DNA from: Amoebophrya sp. A120 | Lineage: Eukaryota > Sar > Dinophyceae > Syndiniales > Amoebophryaceae | Reading direction: 5' to 3' | Assembly (NCBI GenBank): GCA_905178155.1 | Contig: CAJINV010000010.1 | Span: 1,440,094-1,504,093 of the forward strand | Length of the DNA: 64,000 bases | Shown here: positions 11,601 to 22,100 of the stretch, piece by piece | Layout: every line of letters begins with the position of its first letter | Numbering within the stretch: position 1 is the first letter of the stretch | Notes under the pieces: model-generated | Told to the model about the DNA's origin: nothing | What the model saw: the letters and a program-made list of their open reading frames with translations, nothing else | Database searches by the model: none | Translations under genes and position numbers: made by a program

Positions 11601-11958
11601 ATAATGATCTGATATAAGTACTACAAGCACAACTACCTGCAAAAATCATAAATCTGAACAGGCAGCGAAGCCTTTCCGTGACCTGGTGGCCGAGCAGACA
11701 CAGCTTTTCCGTGACATCGTGAAGCCCAAGGTGTCGACCGGTTTCTACATTCAGGCCGAGATTACGACAGCGCTTCCTGCTGGCCCAAGAGGGCTTCTCC
11801 CCGGGATGGTCCTTCAGCAGGTGCTGATCGCGCAAAAAAAACACCTGGAGGTAGTACCGGACGAAGCCCTGGCCTCGTGGACGGAACAAACCGCGTCGAA
11901 CACGGAGGCGACAGCAGAGCTCGGCAAATTGGTTTTTCACGAGGTGCCCATCCCCTGA
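8665..11958 (+). CDS. Secreted methyltransferase-like protein, paralog 2
   Basis: Tandem copy of the gene at 3395. The N-terminus MPIRSLLAGCLTGFGFALLG then AFAA looks like a signal peptide, followed by an Arg/Ser-rich linker containing a 30-bp-scale duplicated coding unit (RRSSSRSGSP). The C-terminal half carries FDLIYIRNLGC and MLKPGGILVLAQQH, as in class I methyltransferases. Removing six introners and an intron at about 11341-11667 gives 540 codons. The last intron is non-canonical and its ends are uncertain. The product aligns along its length with paralog 1 (for example EFGKYVRAPG against LAKFVRGPG, and SERLPF against QERLPF). It has no internal stop and ends in TGA. The substrate cannot be read from the sequence. 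Confidence 0.7.
9009..9276. mobile_element. Introner, family K (268 bp)
   Basis: It begins TATGGCCTGCTTCGCTGGAAC and its end reads GTTCCCGCTGAGGCCGCTATA, imperfect inverted arms found nowhere else here. Flanks AACGA and ACGCA. Excision joins EATN to EFGKY, in register with paralog 1. Confidence 0.7.
9519..9666. mobile_element. Introner, family E, diverged (148 bp)
   Basis: It begins TATCCTCAAAAATATAGGCC and ends GGATCCGGGTGTTTTTTCCTGGATA. Flanks AGCGA and GAAAA do not match well. Excision joins DPQS to ERLPF, matching paralog 1. An extra inner hairpin (TTCAAGAAGTTCAGGC and its complement) lies near 9580-9615. Confidence 0.7.
9785..10046. mobile_element. Introner, family B, diverged (262 bp)
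   Basis: It begins TATGCGTTGCAAATATGTAG and ends GGCATTTTTGCATCTGATA. Flanks TTCTG and ATCCG. Excision joins YATS to VLPDD. Confidence 0.7.
10105..10281. mobile_element. Introner, family A, diverged (177 bp)
   Basis: It begins TATCCAGTACGAAAGGGTCG and ends in CCCATGCATA. Flanks GGAGC and CGAGT. Excision joins TVGS to QDERK. Confidence 0.65.
10741..10963. mobile_element. Introner, family C (223 bp)
   Basis: It begins TATGACAGTGCACAACTCC and ends GGGCTGTGCACTCTCATA. Perfect CTCGT duplication. Excision joins SRSS to SWQYQ. First clear example of family C. Confidence 0.85.
11007..11245. mobile_element. Introner, family A (239 bp)
   Basis: Perfect AGGGG duplication. Longer than most A copies, because it holds an extra inner hairpin (GCGGATTTAGTA then TACTAAATCCGC) near 11127-11153. 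Excision joins QEKG to AAAGA. Confidence 0.85.
11341..11667. other. Non-canonical intron of paralog 2, ends uncertain
   Basis: The frame closes with TAA at 11341 and homology to paralog 1 resumes near 11668 (KPFRDLVAEQ). Removing this span keeps the total frame. The ends are not GT-AG and no clear inverted repeats are seen. Weak ATGCG/CAGCG flanks could be an old duplication. Confidence 0.45.
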
Positions 11959-13679
11959 CCGGCGGAGGGAGGCTACGGACTCTGGTGCAGCGTCTTCTCC
12001 GACAGTGCTAGTTGACATCAGGAGCCCAGTGGATACTAGTAGATCCGCTGATCATGCTGTAACTCAGGTATAGAGCGCGAGCGGAGCCGTGCTAGGTGTC
12101 GAGAACAGATGACTCCTGATGTTGTAAAGTATGCAAGTGAATGCTATTGTATGATTTTTTAGCTGGGGGATGAAGTCTTACCTCCCAGCATCCGTGCTAA
12201 CCGACCGGAGTACAGTTAACTAATGGCTAGGTGATAGAAGTCCATACTTCATCGTTCTAGCCAGCGGTCGATGTAGTTGTGCTACGGGGTTTAACTTCAA
12301 GATCTTCTATTTACACTTTTGCTTTTTAACGAGGACAACAAGTAATTTGTCGGCAACAACAAATTTTCCTTGTTTTTTATTTTTTGTAGCCGTAGCACTA
12401 GCTTTGAAGACTTTCAGAGCTGAAGGTAAAGTAGTTCAGTTCTTTCGCAAGGTTCGTGTAGCTGTCCAGCAGAAATTTTTTTTCTAGAGGGGCCATGCCA
12501 CAAGCTGCTTGCCGCGTGAGGAGAAAGCAAAAACCCTCAAGAGGTTCCCCGTGACCATCAACAAAAAACAAACAAACAAACAAACTTCAAGATCTTCCTG
12601 ATCATCGTCATGTCATCAAAGTAAAGAGGGAAGAATTACTCGTAAGCAATTCAAAGTTTTGGGTGACCCGTAAGTACTTCAAAGTTTTGGTTTTAAGGAA
12701 GAGTTATGTATACTTCAAAGTTTTGGATGAAATTGTGAGGACTTCTGCATACAGCACCACACGTAACAACCGTCACGAATTTGACAAGCGAACAAAAATC
12801 AATTATGTGTAAACAAGTATTGTGTTGTGTTTGCGTGTGACTCTAGCACTAGCAAAACACTGCATAGTACTGACACTGAGCAACTTTTCGCAAAAAAAGA
12901 TAGCAAAGATAGTTGAGCGAGCTCATCAGATTGCTAATTTTGGAAACAACAGAGTGGCATTGCCGTTGTTGTTTGCATAGTGTGGTTGCAAAGATTTTTT
13001 TGACGCATTCGAAAAGTGCTGTTACCAATGAAAGCACTACGTGCTGCTGAAGCTTCTGCCCCTTACATTGTTCATAGACGTTCTTCGCTGTAGTGGGTTC
13101 TGTCGCACCAGCTTCAGTTTTTCACGCTGAAGCTCTGCAGCGCGGAGGCCTGCGAGCTCCCTAAGCGACCTGTGTTTTCTTCGAATCGGATGAAGTGCGT
13201 TGTTTGAATTTAGGGTATAAAATCTTCTCTGGACAATGAATTCTCGAGATCACCACGTGACTCTGCTTTTATTCCGAGAGGAGGGTAATGAGAGGCACGG
13301 AAGAAAACGTCTCAGAGAAACGAAGATGGAGCAGTAGAGCGGTTGTGACAGTAACAAGTCACGGCCACTCACTTTTGCACGCCGTCCGTGTTTCTATTGA
13401 TTCAAGAAGCGTGGTGGAAAAGATCACACTAGCTGCCGTGTCGTGACCGTAGACGTGTCAGACGTAGATGTGCCAGCATTTTCGAATGTGAACTACGGAA
13501 AAAGATGAAATGATCCCGAGGAGACCTTCGACTGACCCAAACCAGACGCCTTCTCCGCGGCAATGTGATCAGAAAGGGGAATCTGTCGTCGTCGAGGACA
13601 ACGCACCAGAATTTTGTACAAATACAACCCTGGGCTGCGGTGTCGGTGGTTCCAAAAACGTCGTCCAAGTAGGGCGACA
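11959..13679. other. Intergenic region
   Basis: No supported gene. Near 12650-12730 a CTTCAAAGTTTTGG word recurs three times. Otherwise AT-rich sequence with no introner. Confidence 0.45.
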
Positions 13680-14669
13680 ATGGAGGAATCACCTGCTTCT
13701 CTGGTACTGGTTCCAGGATGCTCCTCCACCACCGCGAGTAAGAGTAGTAGTTTCACCTGCTCGGAACGCCAACAACACCCACGACAGCAGGGTGAAGAAG
13801 TCGAAAAATGCAATCAGCCCTATGTGCTCCTGGGTGGACGACGACCAAAAGGAGAACATCAAGAGGACCACGACAGTTCTTGTCCTACTTCTTTGGAAAA
13901 CGCCGGTCGTGGAGCTTGTGTAATAGAAGTAGAAAGAGAAACTACCACAGAGCTACTACACCAGGCGCTTGTACAGACACCTTTGCCAACGCCGCCGTCA
14001 CTTGCAACTGGAGAGGCTGCACGAAATAGAACTACAGCCGTTGTAGTTCATCTTGACGAGGATCATGCAGGCGCGGCAAGAGCGGCGACGTCGACGTCGG
14101 CACCAGCGATGCATGAAAATGCCACGACTTCTCTTCATGCAACAGCGACAGGACCTTCAGCCCCTACTGCACCTCCTAGTTGTGGAGCGGACGAACTACC
14201 ACCCTCTACCATTCCACCTCCACCCCCAACCTTCGTCGACGTGCTTTTCTACGTGCTCCCGTTTCTGACCCAGCAAACAACAAATACGCTGAAGCAAACC
14301 GGCGCAGCAGTTTATCAGCGCTTATCGGAAGAGGACTGCCAGCCGCTCCTCTCCCACTACATCCACAATGTGACGAGCAAAGGGCCGGGGCATTGGGGAC
14401 TCGGGGAGAGCGTGTTGGAATCCTGGAGAATCGTCTTGCAGCAGCAGAAGAACGGGAAGATTTGGCAAATCAAAAACCTCCGGTCGGTGCGATTGGAGGC
14501 GAAAAATCCGTTTCAAGCGGCTAATGTGGGATGTTTTCTGAAGTGTTTCGTGGAATGCTGTAAAACGGAACTGGACGGAAAATTACCGGCGTTTTTGCGG
14601 GAATTCAAAGTCGTCATTCCTGTCCGGTATCTGCATGCTTGGGAGAAAATGCGGCCCTATGGAAATTGA
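13680..14669 (+). CDS. Unknown intronless protein with conserved-looking C-terminus
   Basis: 329 residues from ATG (MEESPASLVL) to TGA. The first half is low complexity, rich in T/S/P/A. The second half, from about FVDVLFYVLPFL, is compact, with helical segments including VYQRLSEEDCQPLL, a GHWGLGESVLESW stretch and a basic/aromatic tail (RYLHAWEKMRPYGN). I do not recognise the domain. The LFYVLPFL...AAVYQRL pattern faintly recalls an F-box, but I would not assign it. There are no introners. Codon use and frame are consistent with a real gene. Confidence 0.6.
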   Translation: MEESPASLVLVPGCSSTTASKSSSFTCSERQQHPRQQGEEVEKCNQPYVLLGGRRPKGEHQEDHDSSCPTSLENAGRGACVIEVERETTTELLHQALVQTPLPTPPSLATGEAARNRTTAVVVHLDEDHAGAARAATSTSAPAMHENATTSLHATATGPSAPTAPPSCGADELPPSTIPPPPPTFVDVLFYVLPFLTQQTTNTLKQTGAAVYQRLSEEDCQPLLSHYIHNVTSKGPGHWGLGESVLESWRIVLQQQKNGKIWQIKNLRSVRLEAKNPFQAANVGCFLKCFVECCKTELDGKLPAFLREFKVVIPVRYLHAWEKMRPYGN

Positions 14670-16133
14670 ATAACTATCTTTTTTGCTCACGACGAGGAAA
14701 GGAGGCACACTAGCAATATCTAGGATGCTTCTTTTGTCATGGACGAAGTATTCCTTATTTGCTGTCAATTCTTGCATTCGAATTGCGTCGACGTCGCCTA
14801 CTTTGCAGTTCCTGGTTTGCACCACGACCGGTGGTTTGTAGTTTCCAGGCAGCCCGTCGTCCTACACACTTATGACGTCAGCAGATTCAGGTGCCTCTTT
14901 ACGCCTTTCCTGCTGGCTGTGGCTACGTCATGCGAAGATGGTTTTTTCAATTTTAGGCTCTTCCGTGGATTATCACTTTTGAGGACTACTTTTTCCTTGA
15001 AGATAAAATAGCAGAGCTGTCGGAGCGAGCTAATCTTGAGCAGGCTCGCCTTCTGCAAATCGATGTCCGTGATCTCCCACCTACGCACCACTTGGGCCTT
15101 CATTATACCAGCGATTGTAGAAATGAAAGATATGGTGCGGTGGATTCGCTAGAAGACTGTGATTGTCATGTGCGAGGGGCTGCGGACTCGCCTTTTGCTG
15201 GTAATTGCTTTGCTATCTCCTTTTGCTTGCAGTCATTGGTAGAGAACCCTCCACATAATTCAGACGAGGACGGAAAACAAAAGTATTTCGCTAGTCTTTG
15301 CTTTCTGCAACCAATGAAATGACCGGAAGACCAGTATCGACTTGGTGCTGTGTATATAAATATCACACGCGAGCAGGACGTACTTGCAAGTCCAGGCTAA
15401 ATGACCTTGTCGCTCTGCGATTTCAGAGACTGTAGCGACTTGTTCGCTGCAATGAAGCTGGCCTGTTCTTGCGATCATGCCGTTTAAGCACTATGTACTC
15501 GCGGTTGCTGCACCAGATGATGATGATTGCTCACCTTCACTGCCTCTTTGTCCAATCGGCGTGCCCCGGAGCGGCTAGTAAAAGCGTGGATTCATTTTCT
15601 CAGGAGCTGCAGGGCTTCTTCGGCCTCTGCATGTGAGCGAGTAGTGACAGGAGGGGTACTTGATTTCGAGTTGGTTCCTGTAGGCCAAGCAATATAATGC
15701 GGCCGACCACTTACAGTGAAGACTGAAGAGTGGACAGTGAAGAGTTTTTGTTGCTATTATTAAGCTTTTTTCCTTCTTTTCCATTGCCATTGCTGTCTCG
15801 CCATTGCCAATGCTGACTTCACGTACACCATCAGAAGTGTAGCATTGGCGTCGGCCGCAAGAAAAAATACTTGCGTTTCGTAGGTGGTTCGCGCATTTTT
15901 TGAAACTTTCTGATTCTGATTCTGAGCGGCGCGTGTACGATGCACGTGGGATAGCAGAGTTGCTCCTGTTACGGCTGGAACTCTTAGCACTGACATTGAC
16001 TGAGCGATGGGTGGAGGAGGTTGTACTACAAACTTACAGCAAGGTCGTGTCTGCTTATTTTGTATCTTCGGCCTGTCACCGATGTAAAATAGGTTCATTG
16101 CTCCACTTACTTACATACCTCTGAAAATAAACC
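14670..16133. other. Intergenic region
   Basis: Open frames are short on both strands and none has recognisable features. No inverted-repeat element found. Confidence 0.4.
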
Positions 16134-19100
16134 ATGGTCGTCGACGACGTTTATCGCGGCGACGGCCAGGGGTCTTCGGTATGCACAGAAAAAAACCCAT
16201 CCACATCCAATTTGTCATGCACAACACGTATCAAGTCATATGTTTGTCATGCAAAAAATGGATGTGGATGGGTTTTTTTCTGTGGATATTCGGTTTCCGG
16301 TCACACCACCATCACCGCCCCCATTGACTACGATCGAATGAGCAGAGTGTCACCCGGACCTGCTTCTTCCATCGTCACGCCACCACCTGTCGTGACCAAC
16401 TCGCACCACAGTGGTCCCACCGCTGGAGGTGCAGGTCCTGCCGCATCTACTCAAGAAGAGCTCCCTAGTACAATCACAGCTGCGGGCGCGCAGGCGTCTC
16501 CTGGGGCGGGAGGTGGAACAAGCAACGCTTCAAGCCTCGTCCAGAACAAAAACGGCAACAAGCTTCCATTGGCTACTGGTACTGGTCCAATAGCCGACAC
16601 CAGTCCCCAGGCCAGCCACGCATCCACACATTCTCTATCCTGTGCAAAAGTATCGTACTCGTAGTAATCCTCGCAGTCATGCATTACAAATCTCCTTCCC
16701 GAGGCAAATCAGCATGACGAATTCCATTGATTTGTAATGCTGAGCCAATTTGTATTGCAATTACTACTAGTACGATACTTCTGCAGTGCATATTCTCTCC
16801 GGGGGTACCACAGTGGCCAGGACACCTTCAATGAGCAAACGCCTCCGACTATCCTGAGGAAAAACGTCCCCACACCAGAGTCAAGATGGAAAATCTGCTA
16901 GACAAATCAGCCAGCTTTGGTTGTTTCGCATGACAAATTTGTCCTCGTAGTGTAGTCGTGTTTAGGTAGTCTAGCAGCATCACAGGTCTAGCATATCATG
17001 CTGATTATAGCATCGGAAATTCCAAAATGCGATTACAAAATGCCTCTCATGGCGCTTCGCATGAGAAACGTTTTTGGCATGCAGATTTGCATGACAACTC
17101 TGGGGTGGGGATGTTTTTACTCAGAATACCGACTCTGGTCGACGGCGCATCGACACCTCCGACGCCCATTATGACAATGCACAACTCCCGCTCCCCCTCA
17201 TTTGTCATGCAAAACGACAAGCCCATCCTTTTTTCCCTGGCACTGCTTGCATGGCAGGTTCCGGAATAGCCGGAACAGCACTACAACGACCGGTCGCGAG
17301 TTTATATTGGAATCTGTCATGCACAAACTGCATTTATGCCAGCACTTGTGTTGCTGCTTATGCCCTTCAAATGAGGGGAAGGGGGAGTTGTTGTGCACTC
17401 TCATACCGATCACGCCGCTCCGCGAGGCACGCTTCGTCCGGCCGCGGCTAAGGAATCGGTCAGAGCCGTTGACTATGCACTGCAAAAGTATAATGATCGT
17501 ACAACTAGTGTGAACCGCATTACAAATGATTTTCCCAACACGATCATATAGAAGAACGAAACTTTTAGTAATGCTCATATACCTGAGTCTGAGACTGGAC
17601 ATTTCAATTTGTCATGCAACGTTGCAATTAGGACGCTTGCTTTTGCAGTGGAAATTGGCGGCGGAGGAAGAGCAGTTCGAGTATGTGAATTCACTCACCG
17701 GTATCCAGGAAAAAACACCCATCCCCATCCATTTTTTGCATGACAAACACTGCAGCTTATGCATGTTTTGCATGACAAATTGGATGGGGATGGGTGTTTT
17801 TTCCTGGATAACCGGCGCGCTGCGAGAATTGGAGCATTTGAGTTTGCAGTACTACGCACTCGTCTGTACCAAGCCGCCACTCCCGTTGTCCGAGCTAACG
17901 GACCACAACAGTGCGGGAGCTGCACACTTGAGCAACAGTATATGCAACTATACAAATTGAAATTTCCCGTACATGTACAAAATGCATCACAAATTTCAGG
18001 GATTCTTCAGAAGAGCTCGCTTGTCATGCTGATGAAGAGGTTTGACGAAAAAGTTTGTCATGCGGAAGCCACATTTGTTGTACATGTGCGGGAAATTTAC
18101 TGTGGATACAGTACTAGCAGACTCAACAAAGCACTCGGTGATCAACAGCCGCCAAGTCCCTCGGCGAGGAACAGCGACACTGCGTTCAATATTGCCACAT
18201 CCAGTTTAAGCACGATCGGGTACTCGACTGGCTTCTCTCAGCCGAACTACTCGGGCTCTTTGGGCAGCCGGTTCGGCAGCAGTGCGATGCTGGATCCCAA
18301 CAACCTCCCGCGGGAGCTGGAGCACGAACGACCGCTGCGCAAGTTTCTACAGAGACCGGATCTATGAGAGTGTACAACTCCGCCTCCCCCTCATTCGTAT
18401 GGCATGAACAGCAACACAAACAACAGCAGAAAACGGGCTCTCGCATGACAAATCTGCGTGCAGATTGTAGTACTATTATTTGCAGTTCCAAAATTTGTCA
18501 TGCTAGCAGTGCGTACGAGCAGGTTTGAATATTGTATTTTGCATTACAAATGAGGGGGAGGGGGAGTTGTGCACTCTCATAGGATCGGGACAAATACGCA
18601 AAACAGATCCGGGGGGTACAGGACGTCAGTGACGATTTGTACCCGGACGTGGATGAGAAGGATGTTTTGCTGATTTTGGGTGATTTAACCGACGACCGTA
18701 TCATATGTAAAAGGGTCCCCACTTCCATACAGTCAAGTTGGGAAATCTACTCGCAAGATAAATCAGCAAGCTTTTGCTGTTGCGCATGACAAGTCTGGGC
18801 TCGCAATGTAGTATTCTGATTCGACCATCACAAATTTCAAAACAGAACTTAGAAAATGCATCGCATGGGGATACGCATGAGAAACGTTTTAAAGCATGCA
18901 GATTTGCGGGGCAACTGTTGGGCGGGGACGCCGTTTTTGCATAGGACAAAACGATTACCGATCCCGGATTTGGTCCGGCTGTTTGACGCGTACCCGTATG
19001 CATTGCAAATGTATCGTACTAGGAGTAATTGCAATACAAATTCGCTCAGCATTACAAATGGAATTTGTCATGCTGATTCGCCTTGGGAAGGAGATTTGTA

Positions 19101-22100
19101 ATGCATGACTGCGATTACTACGAGTGCGATACTTTTGCACAGGATAATCCGCAGTCGCCGCCGATTCTTGTCGTGCACATCTCGATCAAGGACGCCTATC
19201 CGGCGTCTACCGCTTTGAAACTGGAGTTGAAGGAAAAGATGCGGCAGTATGCACTGCAAAAGCATTGTACTCGAATTGCGATCATGTATTACAAGTATTT
19301 TTCTTTAGGTAAATCAGCATTGCAAATTTTATTTCTCATGCTGAGGAAATTTGCATGAGCATGACATTTTTTACGAGTACGATAATTTTGCACTGGATAA
19401 GCAGTTGAAAAAAGCGAAACTGCAAAGAGGCAGCGCGGAGGTGGTACAGCACCTGAAGGCGCAGGCGGCTTTGTTTCCTGCTGGAGCAGGTGTTCCTCTT
19501 CCTCCGACGTTGCTACCGGTGCAGAATTATGCACTGCAAAAGTATCGTACTAGTATAAATCGCAATACAAATTTCCTTAGCATTAGAAATGGAATTTGTA
19601 ATGCGGGTTTGCCTTAAGAAAAAGATTTGTAATGCAAGACTTGCATTTATACGAGTACGATACTTTTGCAAAGGATAAGAATGAAGATTTGGGGAAAATC
19701 AAAGAGAAGCAGATCATATCAAATGCAAATATGTCTGGGTCTGGAAGAGTTATGTTACTTCTGAATGACACAGCAGGTCTGGCATGGAAGCTCTCGCATC
19801 ACAGGCTTCGAGAAGCTTCCGCAATGCCGAATCTGCATGACAAATGCCCCACTTTGGTGACAAAAAGCGGGCAGCTTTTGCTGCCTATGCATGGGAGATT
19901 TTCATGTGTTGCGAAATGCGCATCACAAGTTGCATCCTTCCAGACCCAGACATGTTTGCAACGCATAGATCACCAATACCAGCAACAGCAGTATGGAAAA
20001 AACCATCAGCTCCATGTTTACCGCGTCGAAACAGTCAGAGTCGGTAAATAATTTCGGAACCTTATGGAAGTGTCAGAATCGGAATTGACAAAATCGAAAA
20101 ACTTGCGATGCATAAAATCGATACCAGTTGGAGCCTCAGTTTGCAAGCGGCGCATGACAAATTTCAGGAGCACCCGAGTACAGTCTGACATGCTGTTTGG
20201 GCAAAGAAGACTGCTCCTGTCGTGCTACTCTGGCAGCGCATTGCATACCCCTGAACAGGCTCACAATCGGTCCCATTTGCCTGCTCCCCAATACAGGCCT
20301 CCAGTGCCCTACATTTTATGCATGGCGAATCATTTCAACTTTGTTGATTTCAATCCTGACACTCCCATAAAGCGGCACCGGTGTGAAAGAAAAAAGTGGG
20401 ACGTCGGTGTCCGCGTTGTTAGACGGCATGGAAGAGGGGGATGAGGAAGGTTTACATCAGGAGCAGGACGATGTAGATGTTGACCAACGACAACAAGAAA
20501 TCTACGAAAGAGTCAACACGACTACAGCCCTTGTTTCCAGCACAACTTCTAAGAACACGACGAAAGACCAGCAGAATGTTGATCCTGCCGAACATCAAAA
20601 CCACGAAGACCATCATGAGAAATTGCTGCAACATCAGCAAGATCGTGGGCTGCATCATCATGAAGATGAAGACCAAAACCACGACTTGAGCATTGACAAA
20701 TCGCCGGACCACGCTGCCAATGCGAACGTGGTTGTTGGGAGTTCTACCGGGCAGATGAAGCAAGAACAACAGAATCCGAACAATCCTGCAAAGCCCAGGT
20801 CCAGAACGAATTCTGGCAGTGACAGACAGCGTTCGCATTCCCGCGTGCCTAGTCTGCCAGGCAGCCATTCTAGCTCGCCGGACCGACAACGAAGCAGTGC
20901 CAGTGGAGACCTTGGTACTGTTGTTGTATTCTAGTAAGTCTAGTAGATTCTTTCTACTCGCTGCGCGAAGAACTTGAACTACTGATGAATGCATAAGTGT
21001 GCATAAGGAATAGATACTTAGCTGCAGCTCCTGGAAGGAGGAGTTTACTAAATTTATCTAAAATGATCAGCATGATTATATTTTTTATTCTTGTTATAGT
21101 TTTTTAGTTTTTTGATCAACACGACCCGACGCCGACCTATCTCTATCACAGTCCTCCCGCGGCTCCTCGACTCCGCCTTGCAAATCGAGATCACGGAAAA
21201 GCTCCTGCAACTCGGCGCCGACGGGGTGATTTGGCGCGCGTGCTTCAATTTGGACTTCCAGGTACGCATGTACTTGATGCGGGTGGAATATCCTGTGCAA
21301 AAGTATCGTACTCGTATTGCAATCATGCGTTACAAATTCTTTTCTTAAGGTCAATCAGCATTACCTCTCATGCTGAGGAAATTTGTAATGCATTTATACG
21401 AGTGCGATACTTGTGCAATGCATATGGAGTCGAACATGGCAAGAATGTCACGGCAGCTGCACTTGAACCAGCAAGCCTCCGCGATCAACATGGCCGATGT
21501 AGAGGCAGTATGCAAAGAAAAAAGTGTTACAGTTACACATTGTGTTGCAGACCAAGCAAGACAGACAACCTCTCTCATGCTGGAAAGGCATGCGAGCCTC
21601 GTTTCATGCGTGTGTTTTCCCCTAGGATCTGCGCATTACAAGTTTTCTGCTCTGCAATGCAGAGCGAGTTTGTACTATTGCTGAATTCACTAGAAATGTG
21701 CATACTGTAGCAGTTTTTTCTCGGGATAGACAGTCGAGTTGAAGTACTACAAGTTTCTCTGGCAGTACGTGTTCAAGCGCATGTTCCAGCACTTCGCAAG
21801 TTGCAACCCGGCGCTGGATATGCATTGCAAAAGTTGTATCGTACTTGTATAAATGCATTACAAATCAATTTCCTCAGCATGAGAAACAAAATTTGTCATG
21901 CGGATTTACCTTGTTCAGAAAAAAATTTGTATATACATGACTGCAATACGAGTACGATACTTTTGCCCAGGATATTGGACCAACTCGAGACCGCCCAGGG
22001 AGTGGATTCCTGGGTGTTTGAAAAGATCGTCTCCGAGGGGAGGTTAGGGGTCACCTGGCGGTGCCACAACACCGCACTGACCGGGGATGACGCGGCGGGC

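Noticed and set aside
13510-13923. Alternative frame overlapping the unknown gene at 13680
   Set aside because: It ends early, while the 13680 frame stays open to 14669 and has a plausible compact C-terminal domain.
15760-16098. Minus-strand frame of about 112 codons before the kinase-like gene
   Set aside because: No domain, signal or compositional support, and all credible genes here are on the + strand.
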